A DNA stretch of 50,039 nucleotides from Spirosoma endophyticum (GCF_900112365.1 NZ_FOLQ01000030.1:1-50039), one strand, 5' to 3'; positions 8,153 to 17,642 are shown, counted from the stretch's first letter. Made by a program: numbers and translations. Notes: generated from the letters alone by a model not told the origin.

Positions 8153-9022
8153 TTAGCGCTGCTTTTCCCAGTCCTTAAAAATAAAGCGCAGGGCATCGAA
8201 ATAAGCCACAACGGGTTCGGTCATGTGGGTTTCGGTGGGGTAATGTTTATAGCGATAATCCAGCCTTTTTAGCTTTTTTTTAGCCAGTGTGGCCTCCAGT
8301 TTTACTAAACTTTTATGAAAAAACGAATTGCGTCCACCTTCATTTCCATCACTAAAAAAAAGCATTTTGTTTAAGGCTGAACCGTGTTTTAGTTTTTCAT
8401 CAGTCATCTTCAAAAGATACTCCTTGTCCCACCAAAGGGAGGGGCTTACGGCAATATACGCATCAAACAGATCAGGATGGGTCAACAGACAATTAAGCGA
8501 TGAAAGGCCCCCAAAGGAGTGCCCAGCAAAAATTTTATAGGGTGCTGTTTTATAATTTTTGTCGATCATGGGCATCAATTCTGTCGCCATGAATTGTAGA
8601 AAATGCTCGTTCCCCCCACTGCCTTGATACGAACTACTATCGGGTTTGCCCTCGTAGTTCAGCAGGCTGTTGGTTGGGGTAAGGTCTCGGGTTCGTTTTG
8701 TATTTGAGATGCCGATGACGATTATCTTAGGTATGGCCAACACATCAGGCCGACTCAGGTAGTCGATATACTGAGCCAGCAGTTCAAAATGATTGTCTCC
8801 GTCCAGTACGTATACTACGGGAAATCGTTTGTTTCCATCGGCGGAGTCTACTTTCGGGCAATGCACATACACCTTGCGCTCTTCGTTTAAAATCTTGGAG
8901 TGAATCCTCACCACCTCACTGGGTGGATAACTATACGGCTGGGTAGGCTGGGCCTGGGCCTGTAATGCGACCACCCAAAGTAGACTCATTAGCCATTGAA
9001 AGAAATACGTAAGCAATTTCAT
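8153..9022 (-). CDS. Putative esterase, esterase D/BesA-like alpha/beta hydrolase
   Basis: A secreted serine esterase of the PF00756 type (enterochelin or ferric-bacillibactin esterase-like). A signal peptide (LTYFFQWLMSLLWVVAL, cleavage near AQA) precedes the fold. The nucleophile elbow is FAGHSFGGLS with Ser169; the catalytic His is likely H266 in YPTETHMTEP. FPVVYVLDGDNHF (67-79) is the typical strand before the oxyanion region. Length 289 aa is normal for the family. It is convergent with the DUF937 gene, whose end is 100 bp away. The substrate (siderophore ester or carbohydrate ester) cannot be decided from sequence. Confidence 0.85.
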   Translation of the reverse strand: MKLLTYFFQWLMSLLWVVALQAQAQPTQPYSYPPSEVVRIHSKILNEERKVYVHCPKVDSADGNKRFPVVYVLDGDNHFELLAQYIDYLSRPDVLAIPKIIVIGISNTKRTRDLTPTNSLLNYEGKPDSSSYQGSGGNEHFLQFMATELMPMIDKNYKTAPYKIFAGHSFGGLSSLNCLLTHPDLFDAYIAVSPSLWWDKEYLLKMTDEKLKHGSALNKMLFFSDGNEGGRNSFFHKSLVKLEATLAKKKLKRLDYRYKHYPTETHMTEPVVAYFDALRFIFKDWEKQR

Positions 9023-9530
9023 GTTGTCTATTTTAACTAATTAGGGCATCGAGTTTCTGCTTGACCGCTACCGGATTAGGGCCTACTTCTGTGGTGGCAT
9101 GCTAAGTTGGTCAGCCCAAATATAGCAGTATAACACCCACTAGAAATACGACTGCTGACTGAGTTCGCTCAGATGCCCTAGAAGCAAAGCTGCTGATGTG
9201 GGCAGTGCCTCGGGTGGTAGCAACACGCTGCTCCTATTTAGTGGTATAACGTGTCGCCCGTGTGAACTACGGACGGGTAAAGTGCTATAATTTTCGGCGC
9301 ATATTGCCCTACTATATAGTCTCTTTAAGGGCTCAGTGGTGAGACAGCTGATGTTGTTCCGAATGGGCGTTTCTGAAGAGGATACTATGGCATCCCTGAG
9401 CAAGCCTAAACACCCTTCTTCTAGCTTTTAGTTACTCGTGTCCGTAGAGAGCTTCCTGATCGCCGTCTGTTTTAACAGTTAATAACGAAACCAACGACCC
9501 TCAAATCAGCTCGTTGAACAAACTTTCGCT
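9023..9530. other. Intergenic region, nothing convincing
   Basis: It separates the divergent esterase (leftward) and the decayed hydrolase (rightward), so both promoters should lie here. The only longer frame (9140-9403, minus) has a composition typical of non-coding frames. No repeat or strong hairpin was noticed. Confidence 0.4.
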
Positions 9531-10488
9531 ATGGTGAACCAACATACATGGATCTAGCTGCTAGGATTGCTCCTGCTGGCTAAACTAGGATACGCACAAC
9601 GGTATACCATCATCCACAAGGACCCAAAAGCTAGCACCCAGAATTTCTATGTGGTTCGACCGCCCAAAGAATCAATCAGGGGTTTGTTGGTGCTCAATGA
9701 CCACCCGACAGCGCTAAAAGCTTGGCCTATCAGCAAGGCATCATGTCCCTAACCGTTGTGCCGACCAACAAGCTACTCCGGAATCTAACGGATAAAACGA
9801 TTTTGACCCGTATCCATTCGATGGTGCAGGAGGTACTGACTACCTATCGAATTGCGTCCCATAAACTAGGCGTGGGAGGCATGTCAGCAGCGGGTACTGG
9901 GGCCGTTCGGTATGTTCAATATTGCTATCAGCAATCAACCCCGAATATAAAGCCTATTGGTGTGTTTGGCGTCGATGTCCCCCTTAATTATGAGCGATTG
10001 TATCGAGAGAGGCTACTCATGCCGTTGAACGCCAGTATAGCCACGACGCCGTTGAAGAAGGCGAGCTAGTCTCTCGCTATCTGAAGTCGCACCTAAGAGC
10101 CACACCTCAGCGTAATCCAAAAGTGTATCAGCAGGCATCCCCGTTTTGTTATTCAGCCGCTGAGAGGAGCAATGCTCGTTGGTTAAATCACACGGCGGTT
10201 CGCTCATATACTGAACCCGATATTAGCTGGTGGATTCGTCAACGTCGAAAAGATTATTACGATCTCAATGTGGTTGATAATGCGGCCCTGATCAATCAAC
10301 TACAACTTAATGGCAACCAAGCGGCCGAATTGATCGTAACGGCCAACCAGGGCGTGCACGAGAACGGCGAAAAACATCCTCACGCCTGGAGTATCATGGA
10401 CCAACAGGCGTTGTTAGGTTGGTGTGTGCAACTGTTCACCAAGAAAACCAGCGCGAATTGGGTGGGCTCGTGGGTAATTGAAAACTGA
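9531..10488 (+). pseudogene. Decayed secreted alpha/beta-hydrolase-like protein
   Basis: Three frames join into one protein. ATG 9531 begins a signal peptide (MVNQHTWI, then TAG stop at 9555-9557, then LLGLLLLAKLGYAQ). A frameshift near 9710-9730 is needed to continue into AYQQGIMSLTVVPTNKLLRN. The next part has GVGGMSAAGTG, a nucleophile-elbow-like Ser motif. A second frameshift near 10015 restores VERQYSHDAVEEGELVSRYL and continues to HPHAWSIMDQ, which holds a plausible catalytic His. One nonsense codon plus two frameshifts mean no functional product. The hydrolase family is inferred from the GxSxxG-like turn and the late His. Confidence 0.75.
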
Positions 10489-10541
10489 ATAGACAATGAC
10501 CAATCCCATACCATGTCCCTATCGGTTGATACATATTGGAT

Positions 10542-10568
10542 GCCCGAAAGGCTTTTTGTTTTTCGGGC
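10542..10568. terminator. Hairpin terminator between convergent genes
   Basis: GCCCGAAA and TTTCGGGC pair around GGCTTTTTGTT. It lies 54 bp after the decayed hydrolase and is followed by a 17-bp inverted repeat. The sequence resembles the 5' module of the dispersed repeat at about 30833-30860 (GAAAGGCATTTTGTTTTTC). Confidence 0.5.
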
Positions 10569-10601
10569 CCAATGAGCAACTATCAAAATCGTCGCGTCAG
10601 C

Positions 10602-10661
10602 ACTACGGTACAAACGATTGGATCGTGGTAAACTCCACTACCCGATCGTTTGTACCGTAGT
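10602..10661. repeat. Perfect 17-bp inverted repeat in a convergent intergenic region
   Basis: ACTACGGTACAAACGAT at 10602-10618 is perfectly inverted at 10645-10661. The 26-bp loop holds a further GTGG/CCAC stem. It lies just beyond the 3' end of the molybdenum hydroxylase operon (10697), so a terminator for leftward transcription is likely, though no T run follows. Confidence 0.6.
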
Positions 10662-10696
10662 ACCTCCAATGATTTAGCTTTACTGGCCCCCCGTTT

Positions 10697-12979
10697 TCAC
10701 ACCAATTTATCGGGCGTCAAGGGGAGATCCCTTACTCGTTTGCCTGTTGCATTGAAAACGGCGTTGGCAATGGCGGCTGCCACACCGGTGATACCAATTT
10801 CCCCAATACCCCGAGCTCCAATGGGTGAAATATGGGGATCGGCTTTTCCGATAAAATGAACATCGATGGGCGGCACATCCAGGTTGACCGGTACGTGATA
10901 ATCAGCCAGGGTTCGCACGACCGGGCTGCCCCAGCGTTTATCGTACTCGGTAGCTTCCATCAGGGCGGCACCGATGCCGAATATGACACCACCGATTATC
11001 TGTGAACGGGCCGTTTTTTCATTCATGATGCGACCGACATCCTGGACGCTGGTGAAGCGTTCCACCCGGATGGTTCCCAAATCCTCATCCACCCACACCT
11101 CAGCAAACTGGGCGCCAAACGAATGAAACGCATAGTGTTTGCTATCGCTGTTCTGTTCAGCAGGAATCTCACGGGGTGTACATAAGGCACTGGGAACGGT
11201 TAGGCCCGCCCCGGAAACCGGCAGGGTGGTCGCACAGGCTTCCACTTCAACCCGCCTGGCGCGGCTCATGATGTCGGCATAGGAATCGGTCTTCTTATCG
11301 TCCCCGATGAGAACGAGTTTACCATCGGCGTAACCAATCTCGTCCGGTTTACGACCATGGAGTTTGGAAGAGGAGTCGGCGATCGCCAGCGTTGCGAGCT
11401 CTTTTCGTAACAAAGCGCAGGCTTCCATTGCAGCCGGATGAATGCTGGCCGTCGTTTGGGAACCGCCAGCCAGCGGTGCCGCCGGCAAACTGGAATCGCC
11501 GATCTTTACCTGAATCCGGTTAACCGGTACGCCCAGCGCATCGGCCGCTGTTTGCGCCAGTACGGTGTAGGTTCCGGTCCCAATGTCGATCGAGGCCGTC
11601 ATCACCGTCACATCTCCTTTTGCGGTCATGGACACCTTGACCGAAGCCGCGCTTCGGCCTCCGGGATACGTAGCGGTCGCCATGCCGTAGCCTACCAGAT
11701 AGTTTCCATTTCGTTTCTGTCTGGGTTCCATGCTGCGGGCCGACCAGCCAAATTTCTCGGCACCGATCCGGTAACAGTCAACCAGGAACTCGCTGGAAAA
11801 GTCATGCCCTTTCATCGGGTCCTGGGTGGTATGGTTGGCGATTCGAAACGCCACCGGGTCCATCTTGAGTTGATACGCCATCTCATCCATCGCGCACTCT
11901 AAGGCAAAGGTGCCTGGCGTTTCACCGGGTGCCCGCATGAAGGTCGGTGTGCCCCGGTTCAGTTTGGCTACGTTGTAGGTGACTTCGCGCACCGGCGCTT
12001 TGTAGAGGACCAGCGACTGCTTGCCACTCGGTTCGAAAAACTCGGTCAGGTTATTGTAGGTATCGGTATGATGACGAATCGCCTTTAATGTTCCGGCCGT
12101 ATCGGTGCCCAGGGCCACACGCTGAATCGTGGCGGCCCGATGCCCTACGTTGGTCTGCATCATCTGCCGGGTGAGTGCCAGTTTAACCGGGCGGCCCGCG
12201 GCCTTGGCGGCCATCGCGACCAAAAGCGTGTGCAGCCAGAGTCCTTTACTGCCAAAGCCGCCACCCACGAAGGGGGCGATCACGCGGACATTCTCCTGCG
12301 GTAAACCCAGGAAATAAGCCGCGATGGCACCGGTGAGGCCCACGCCCTGCGTAGCATCGTATAGCGTGAGCTTATCGGTTCCTTCCCAAACGGCCACCGT
12401 GGCGTGTGGCTCCATTGGATGATGATGTTCGACCGGGGTGGAATACGTATTGTCCACGCGATGGGCCGACGTGGCGAGCGGAGTCGCTGTCTTACCCCCA
12501 TTCACCTGGGCTTCCTCTCCCATCAACTTCGTTGGCTTCTTACTATTTGGCAGCTCCGTTTTTAAATCGGTGGCCGCTTTCTCCGCTGCATAATGCACCT
12601 TGAGTTTATAAGCAGCCGCGCGGGCCTGTTCGTAACTCTCGGCTACCACCACGGCGATGAACTGTCCAGGGTAGTGCACTGTGTTGTCCTGCAAGGGCGG
12701 TAAGTTCTCCCCCAGGAAAGCGGCACCGGCCTTCGCTTGCGCCGGCATATCGAGCGGTTTTAGCTTCAGCGCATTCTTGTAGCTGACCACGCTGATCACG
12801 CCGGGCTCTTTTTTTATGGCCGTGTCATCCAGGGAGGTGATCCGTCCTTTCGCAATCGTTGCCCGGACGGGGAACGCATACGCCATATTCGGTTGGTTAA
12901 ATTCCGCAGAATACATTGCCTTGCCCGTTACCTTCAGGTGGCCATCGATGCGACTGATTGGTTTACCGGTTTCACTCAT
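10697..12979 (-). CDS. paoC: Xanthine dehydrogenase/aldehyde oxidoreductase family, molybdopterin-binding subunit
   Basis: Large catalytic subunit (760 aa, typical length) of a periplasmic-type aldehyde oxidoreductase like E. coli PaoC/YagR. It starts MSETGKPISRIDGHLKVTGK, with the RxDGxxKVTGxAxY motif of the family. The substrate-channel and cofactor segments include FVGGGFGSKG, FMRAPGETPGTFALECAMDE and AGGSQTTAS. The catalytic Glu lies in GARGIGEIGITG near the C-terminus. It binds the molybdopterin cofactor and oxidises aldehydes with transfer of electrons to the FAD and 2Fe-2S subunits encoded upstream. It is the last gene of a three-gene operon, 54 bp after the FAD gene. Family is firm; paoC is given as the closest named equivalent, and the true substrate is unknown. 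Confidence 0.9.
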   Translation of the reverse strand: MSETGKPISRIDGHLKVTGKAMYSAEFNQPNMAYAFPVRATIAKGRITSLDDTAIKKEPGVISVVSYKNALKLKPLDMPAQAKAGAAFLGENLPPLQDNTVHYPGQFIAVVVAESYEQARAAAYKLKVHYAAEKAATDLKTELPNSKKPTKLMGEEAQVNGGKTATPLATSAHRVDNTYSTPVEHHHPMEPHATVAVWEGTDKLTLYDATQGVGLTGAIAAYFLGLPQENVRVIAPFVGGGFGSKGLWLHTLLVAMAAKAAGRPVKLALTRQMMQTNVGHRAATIQRVALGTDTAGTLKAIRHHTDTYNNLTEFFEPSGKQSLVLYKAPVREVTYNVAKLNRGTPTFMRAPGETPGTFALECAMDEMAYQLKMDPVAFRIANHTTQDPMKGHDFSSEFLVDCYRIGAEKFGWSARSMEPRQKRNGNYLVGYGMATATYPGGRSAASVKVSMTAKGDVTVMTASIDIGTGTYTVLAQTAADALGVPVNRIQVKIGDSSLPAAPLAGGSQTTASIHPAAMEACALLRKELATLAIADSSSKLHGRKPDEIGYADGKLVLIGDDKKTDSYADIMSRARRVEVEACATTLPVSGAGLTVPSALCTPREIPAEQNSDSKHYAFHSFGAQFAEVWVDEDLGTIRVERFTSVQDVGRIMNEKTARSQIIGGVIFGIGAALMEATEYDKRWGSPVVRTLADYHVPVNLDVPPIDVHFIGKADPHISPIGARGIGEIGITGVAAAIANAVFNATGKRVRDLPLTPDKLV

Positions 12980-13033
12980 GATCTGATCCGTTGTCTGTTG
13001 AACGATAGTACTTTCCCATTCCGATGCTGATGG

Positions 13034-14038
13034 CTAGCCTTCAAGCCCATATACCCCGCCCTGCATAGCCCCTTGCAAAGCACGTGTGATGGCTTTCTTC
13101 GCCATCACTACTTTGAACTTGTTATGTTCCAGGGGTCTGGCGTTTTTAAGTTCGGCTTCGGCGGCGGCCCTAAAGTTGGACTCCGTGGCTTCTTTGCCCA
13201 TCAGCCATTTTTCGGCGACCGAAGCCCGCCAGGGTTTATGCGCCACGCCACCCAAAGCGATCCGAACCTGTTTGATCTGGTTACCGTCCAGCGACAGTGC
13301 CGCAGCAACTGAAACCAGCGCAAACGCATAGGATGACCGTTCCCGGATCTTCAGATAATACGAACGTTCGGCAAAATCATTCGTCGGTAAGTCAATCGAC
13401 GTGATCAATTCGCCCTGTTTCAAATTGTTATCTTTTTCGGGCGTATCGCCCGGCAGGCGGTGGTAATCGGCAAATTGGATCGTGCGTTTGGCATTGTTTC
13501 TACCTTCCACATGCACCACCGCATTGAGCGCGGCCAGGGCTACGGCCATGTCCGACGGATACACCGCGACGCATTTTTCAGACCATCCGAATATCGCGTG
13601 GTTGCGGTTGACGCCTTTTAGGGCACCACAACCGGAACCTGGTTCGCGTTTATTGCAGGGTAGGTTCACATCATAAAAATACGTGCAGCGCGTGCGCTGA
13701 TTGAGGTTGCCCCCGTTGGTCGCCATATTTCGAATCTGTGCACTGGCACCGGCGAGGATAGCCATGGAGAGCAGCGGGTAGTTTTTACGAATAAGTTCAT
13801 GATTAGCGGTGAATGAATTGGTAGCCGTGCCGCCAATACTTACACCCGTTGCGGTCTTTTCGATATCGGCGTGTTTCAGCCGGGTAATGTCCACCAACTC
13901 CGAAGGATGCATGACATCTTCTTTCATCAGATCGACCAGGTTGGTGCCCCCACCTAAGAATTTAGCACCGGGATTCGCCGATACAAGGGTGATCGCCGTG
14001 GCCGGATCACCGGCATTCGAAAATTTGAATGGTCTCAT
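13034..14038 (-). CDS. paoB: Xanthine dehydrogenase family FAD-binding subunit M
   Basis: The 334-aa middle electron-transfer subunit (PaoB/YagS-like). The start at 14038 (MRPFKFSNAGDPATAITLV) is chosen because the family begins with this motif and it leaves 22 bp to the previous gene; the longer frame would overlap that gene. The FAD pyrophosphate loop is AKFLGGGTNLVDLMKEDVMH. The N-terminal domain also shows IRNMATNGGNLNQRTRC, and CNKREPGSGCGAL carries cysteines found in the PaoB branch, which hold an extra 4Fe-4S cluster in E. coli PaoB. The C-terminal CO_deh_flav_C domain begins near ERSSYAFALVSVAAAL. Operon order 2Fe-2S, FAD, molybdenum subunit matches paoABC. Confidence 0.9.
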   Translation of the reverse strand: MRPFKFSNAGDPATAITLVSANPGAKFLGGGTNLVDLMKEDVMHPSELVDITRLKHADIEKTATGVSIGGTATNSFTANHELIRKNYPLLSMAILAGASAQIRNMATNGGNLNQRTRCTYFYDVNLPCNKREPGSGCGALKGVNRNHAIFGWSEKCVAVYPSDMAVALAALNAVVHVEGRNNAKRTIQFADYHRLPGDTPEKDNNLKQGELITSIDLPTNDFAERSYYLKIRERSSYAFALVSVAAALSLDGNQIKQVRIALGGVAHKPWRASVAEKWLMGKEATESNFRAAAEAELKNARPLEHNKFKVVMAKKAITRALQGAMQGGVYGLEG

Positions 14039-14060
14039 GATTGACAAGTGCTTACTAGAA

Positions 14061-14849
14061 TTAAATCGTACCGTCCGCAAATTGCCAAACCTGAGCAACC
14101 GCCTTGTCGCCATGCACTTCGCGAATGGCATCCACAATATTGGGGTAAGCCCCGCAGCGGCAAATGTTGCCCGACATTCGTTCCCGGATTTCTTCATCGG
14201 AGAGTTTCACCGACTTGCCTGTTTGGCGCACATTCCGGGTGACGTAGCTGGCTTCGCCGTTCTTAGCCTCACTCATCAGGGCAACCGCCGAACAGATCTG
14301 CCCGGGCGTACAGTAGCCACACTGAAATCCATCATGTTTAATAAACGCAGCCTGCATGGGATGAAGAGTATGTCCATCGGCCAAGCCTTCGATGGTGGTC
14401 ACTACCTTGTCCTCACAGGTGGCGGCCAGGGTTAGGCACGACAGGACGCGCCGGCCATCAACCAGTACCGTGCAGGCACCGCACTGGCCATGATCGCAAC
14501 CCTTTTTGGAGCCAGTCAGCGTCAGGCGCTCGCGCAGGGCATCCAGTAACGTCATGCGTGAATCTACCAACAGTTTCTGCGTACTGCCATTTACCTTAAA
14601 CGCTACGTTAACACCGTTCTCTACCCCTGTTGGGGGAAGAGGTGCTCCGGCGGTGGTTCGGGCCATCAGTTGCTCGATACCAAGGAAATGGGTGGCCAGT
14701 AAGCTAGTGCCAGTAAACGTGATGAGCTTCAGAAAATGCCGTCGCTTCAAGCCTGAGGTAATGATCTCACTCATGTCATCGGGCATGAGTTCTTCCAAGG
14801 CCTTCCGCTCGGCGTCGGTTAGATCCGGAAACTTGAGCTGGTCTTCCAT
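14061..14849 (-). CDS. paoA: Xanthine dehydrogenase family 2Fe-2S subunit with Tat signal
   Basis: The 262-aa electron-acceptor subunit (PaoA/YagT-like). RRHFLKLITFTG at 36-47 with the following hydrophobic stretch looks like a twin-arginine signal, so the folded complex is probably exported to the periplasm. The ferredoxin-like cluster ligands are C118, C123, C126 and C138 (CDHGQCGACTV). The second, helical cluster uses C177, C180, C230 and C232 (FQCGYCTPGQ and GNICRCGAYPN). It is the first gene of the operon; the promoter must lie in 14850-15100. No dedicated cofactor chaperone (paoD-like) gene is visible in the window. Confidence 0.92.
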   Translation of the reverse strand: MEDQLKFPDLTDAERKALEELMPDDMSEIITSGLKRRHFLKLITFTGTSLLATHFLGIEQLMARTTAGAPLPPTGVENGVNVAFKVNGSTQKLLVDSRMTLLDALRERLTLTGSKKGCDHGQCGACTVLVDGRRVLSCLTLAATCEDKVVTTIEGLADGHTLHPMQAAFIKHDGFQCGYCTPGQICSAVALMSEAKNGEASYVTRNVRQTGKSVKLSDEEIRERMSGNICRCGAYPNIVDAIREVHGDKAVAQVWQFADGTI

Positions 14850-15827
14850 GATATCTGGTTGAAGGTTATTTTAAAGATAAGCGTTTAAAACTCGACTTGT
14901 TTTAATTTCGGCAACAGACTTTTCAGGCAACGATTAAGCTTTTTATGTCTGAATGCATACCGCAATTTTTTTTATTGAGTATCAGGACCCAGCTCACAAC
15001 CAGGTCCATAAATGAATCCATGAGCATACAGATTTTTAAAATAGTATTTTATCGTTATTTTGGCTATACTATGGGACAAAGCTTCTGATTATACTATTTG
15101 TACTTTTCATAATAGCCGTTTAGAAAAGACACCCCTTTCGTAAACGATTTCAAGCTTTCAAGACAAGGGCCAAACTATTTCCATAAGTCAGGAAAAGCGT
15201 CCATTTGGTCAAGGGTTTTCATGAACGATCAATTTCAATAACTGTCTTATGCCGACCGTAGCATACGATTATTCGCGAACTGAAACACGCACAAATGAGA
15301 GTCCATTACTAATAGAACTGTATCCACGTTCGGATGCCTACCTGTAGGCCATATACCAACTTGATTGTTGGTCTTCCATGCAAAACGGGAGCATCCAGGC
15401 TGGACCAAAATATAAAAGCTTCCTAAGTTTTTGATTATCGTACCCCGTATTGAAAAGTAGGGTTTTTTAAGCTAATTATTGGGCAAGAAACCTAGGTATA
15501 TAATTAAAGTAGTCTTTGTTAGGTCATTAACAAGATACTTACATAGTTATTGATTCCCCCATATTCCTTTTGGACCGGCCTGGATGGTCCCATTTTGCAG
15601 TGTAGCCCCCTGGTTAGGTGCAAAATGTATACTATGTAGGCGCTCTTCGGTCTTTTTTGAAAATCAGGTGTTTAGGCTAGATAAAATCGCCCCCCCCCCT
15701 TTTCTGTTCCTATACACGGAGCCAAATTTGTATCAGCATTTGTTAGCATTCCGCCACTTCCCTTCGACTAAGCCCACAAGACATATTTATCAATTCACCA
15801 CTATCCAATCATCTACAGATCAATACA
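14850..15827. other. Long intergenic region containing one dispersed repeat copy
   Basis: AT-rich DNA upstream of the leftward aldehyde oxidoreductase operon. It holds repeat copy R1a (related sequence from about 15035, paired modules 15117-15227), an imperfect hairpin near 15443-15462 (CCCGTATTGAAAAGTAGGG) and a C tract at 15690-15698. The frame at 15584-15832 shows no protein-like features. No other gene is supported. Confidence 0.5.
15117..15227 (+). repeat. Dispersed paired-hairpin repeat R1, copy a
   Basis: Left 30-nt module 15117-15146 has arms CGTTTA/TAAACG; right 30-nt module 15198-15227 has arms CGTCCAT/ATGAACG. Module starts are 81 bp apart. The upstream flank TTTGTACTTTTCATA is shared with the other copies. 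Confidence 0.8.
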
Positions 15828-16277
15828 ATTGAACGCATTGAGGCCGAACAAGTTGAAAGTGTATGGGTTCAAGAACAGCTAGGACATCCGATTGCAAAGG
15901 CATGGAACGCGATCGGTTCGGATTCTTTTGCCAAAAAAGGCCAACCCGATGGAAGCGCTAATCGTATTTCCATTCCGATAGCAGCAGATCGTGAACTAGA
16001 CCGAAAGGCTACGATGAGGCTCGTGGACAATACGGGGTTTGATGCCTTTGACACAGGTTCATTGGCGGACTCTTGGCGGCAGCAACCGGGCGCACCTGGG
16101 TACTCCACAGACCTAACGTTGGACGTGTTACAGGCGGCCATTGCTGCCGCTGAAAGGAAGCGATTAGCCAAAAGGCGTGATTTAGCCGTAGCCGTGATTC
16201 AAGAACGCGTTGGCGATGCGACCACAAATCCAGATGCTGAGTTTGGCGTCCGCTTAAGCCGCGTCTTATACATGTAG
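15828..16277 (+). pseudogene. N-terminally truncated NADPH-dependent F420 reductase-like oxidoreductase
   Basis: The open frame from about 15828 to the stop at 16277 encodes the C-terminal 149 residues of an F420-dependent NADP reductase-like (NAD-binding domain 2) protein. Segments include VWVQEQLGHPIAKAWNAIGS, SIPIAADRELDRK, RLVDNTGFDAFDTGSLADSW and RQQPGAPGYSTDLTLDVLQA, all typical of the family's second half. The Rossmann fold with its GxGxxG loop is missing and no start codon precedes the conserved part; the only ATG inside the frame (16014) would leave 87 aa. It is a remnant followed by a good terminator at 16299. Confidence 0.75.
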
Positions 16278-16298
16278 ATTTCTAAAGCGGAATTATAG

Positions 16299-16338
16299 AT
16301 GCCAGGTCTGAAAAATGGAATCAGACCTGGCATTTTTT
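16299..16338 (+). terminator. Rho-independent terminator
   Basis: The perfect 13-bp stem ATGCCAGGTCTGA/TCAGACCTGGCAT with a 9-nt loop is followed by six T. It terminates the truncated oxidoreductase transcript 21 bp after its stop. Confidence 0.9.
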
Positions 16339-16607
16339 GCTTCACGTAAGTTGGTAAAATCAACGGGCAAGTACTTTGTATGCGACTAACTGGACCGCGG
16401 TGGCGGACCACTAGACAGCTATTAAAAGTAAGCGTCTCCTTAAAGGCTTGTTTTTTGACTCCCCGTTTCTAATAGCTATCAACCCAATTTAGTTACATTC
16501 GGTCGGCTCATCCTTCATGATGTCCATAACAAATGAGGAAATGAAGCCGTTCTTGTTTCAGGACTTAAAAACTATGTGTTAAAGCGGAAAGCTCATATGC
16601 AATTAGT
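16339..16607. other. Intergenic region, no feature seen
   Basis: No gene, repeat or clear hairpin was noticed between the terminator and the small membrane protein at 16608. The promoter of that gene is expected here. Confidence 0.4.
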
Positions 16608-16808
16608 ATGAACAGGAATTTTTTCATAAAATCACTCTGGATCATACTTAGTAGCTTATTAGTAAGTTACCTGACAGTTGCTTCTGTAAGTGGCGACTGG
16701 AGCTTGTTTGACTGGAAACCCCAATTGGTAGAGAACTGGAAATTTATGGGTGAAGCTGTCTTGGTAGTACTCTTTATACTACTTCGCAAAAAGCTTAAGG
16801 GCGATTGA
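16608..16808 (+). CDS. Small hypothetical membrane protein, 66 aa
   Basis: It contains two predicted membrane helices, SLWIILSSLLVSYLTVASV near the N-terminus and EAVLVVLFILLRKKL near the C-terminus, joined by a polar loop with Trp residues (DWSLFDWKPQLVENW). Positive charges at both ends place the termini in the cytoplasm. I recognise no family. The alternation of hydrophobic helix and charged ends supports a real small gene. Confidence 0.6.
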   Translation: MNRNFFIKSLWIILSSLLVSYLTVASVSGDWSLFDWKPQLVENWKFMGEAVLVVLFILLRKKLKGD

Positions 16809-17037
16809 TGCGGGGACAGTTATTGCCCCTGTAGGGTACAGCGTATACGACTGAATGGAGTGGGGAAAATTAAAAGGCACAGGACAAAATTATGCTCCTG
16901 CTGGAAACCCAGTACATTTACCTGTCCCTAAATAGCCGGTCCGTTGGAGTAAGCATTAAAAAGACGATTATCTTCCATGTTGGAAAACAATTTCCTCTAT
17001 TCGGTCCTGTATTGACAACATTCTCTGAGTAAAATTT

Positions 17038-17385
17038 ATGATTGAGACCAATAAAGCAGTTCTAGAAAAGGCCAATGCGGCTATTATTCAAGGCGATAAT
17101 GAAGGCTTTCTAGCTCATTGCACCGATGATACTCAATGGATATTTGTCGGGGAGCGAATTTTAGAAGGTAAGGAAGCGGTTCGCCACTGGATGGCCACAG
17201 CTTATGCCGAGCCACCCACCTTTAGGGTCGACAACTTCATTGCGGAGGGTGATTTTGTTACGGCCCTTGGTAGAATCAGTCTGAAAGAAGAAAATGGGGC
17301 ATCTGCTACCTATCTCTACTGTGATGTATGGCGATTTCGGGAGGGCAAAATGGCCGAGTTAAAAGCGTTTGTCATCAAAGCTTAG
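17038..17385 (+). CDS. SnoaL-like / NTF2-fold nuclear transport factor 2 family protein
   Basis: A 115-aa single-domain cone-fold protein. MIETNKAVLEKANAAIIQGD is the family's first helix, HCTDDTQWIFVGERILEGKE carries the usual D-x-x-W followed by the G-x-x-x-R/W loop, and DNFIAEGDFVTALGRISLKE with YCDVWRFREGKMAEL are the sheet strands of ketosteroid-isomerase-like proteins. Members act as small-molecule isomerases, hydrolases or binding proteins; the reaction here is not predictable. It stands alone, with repeat R1b 147 bp downstream. Confidence 0.8.
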   Translation: MIETNKAVLEKANAAIIQGDNEGFLAHCTDDTQWIFVGERILEGKEAVRHWMATAYAEPPTFRVDNFIAEGDFVTALGRISLKEENGASATYLYCDVWRFREGKMAELKAFVIKA

Positions 17386-17531
17386 GAAGACAGACCTAAA
17401 GGGGGACCGTTGGGGATCTTTTGCAAGCAACTATAATTTATACTGTATACTCTCAAAATAGCATTTTGCTGATAATTAGGCTGTCGCAAAGTAATTCTCC
17501 ACCTTTCAGTTTATTGTACTTTTCCGATAAC

Positions 17532-17642
17532 CGTTCAAAAGAAGTAACCTTTTTGTGAACGCTTGTTGGCTTCCACGACAAGAGTCAGACTTTTCACATG
17601 AGTCAGGATGAGCGTTCACTTGGCCAAGCGTTTGGCTGGACG
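17532..17642 (+). repeat. Dispersed paired-hairpin repeat R1, copy b
   Basis: Left module 17532-17561 (arms CGTTCA/TGAACG), right module 17613-17642 (arms CGTTCAC and CTGGACG). Starts are 81 bp apart. The upstream flank TTGTACTTTTC is conserved. It lies 3' of the SnoaL-like gene. Confidence 0.8.

Noticed and set aside
9140..9403. 87-aa minus-strand frame between the esterase and the decayed hydrolase
   Set aside because: Composition rich in Ser, Leu and Arg without any motif; it fits random AT/GC-mixed intergenic DNA.
15584..15832. 82-aa + strand frame just before the truncated oxidoreductase
   Set aside because: Sequence is low-quality as protein, contains a homopolymer C tract and does not match the missing N-terminal half.
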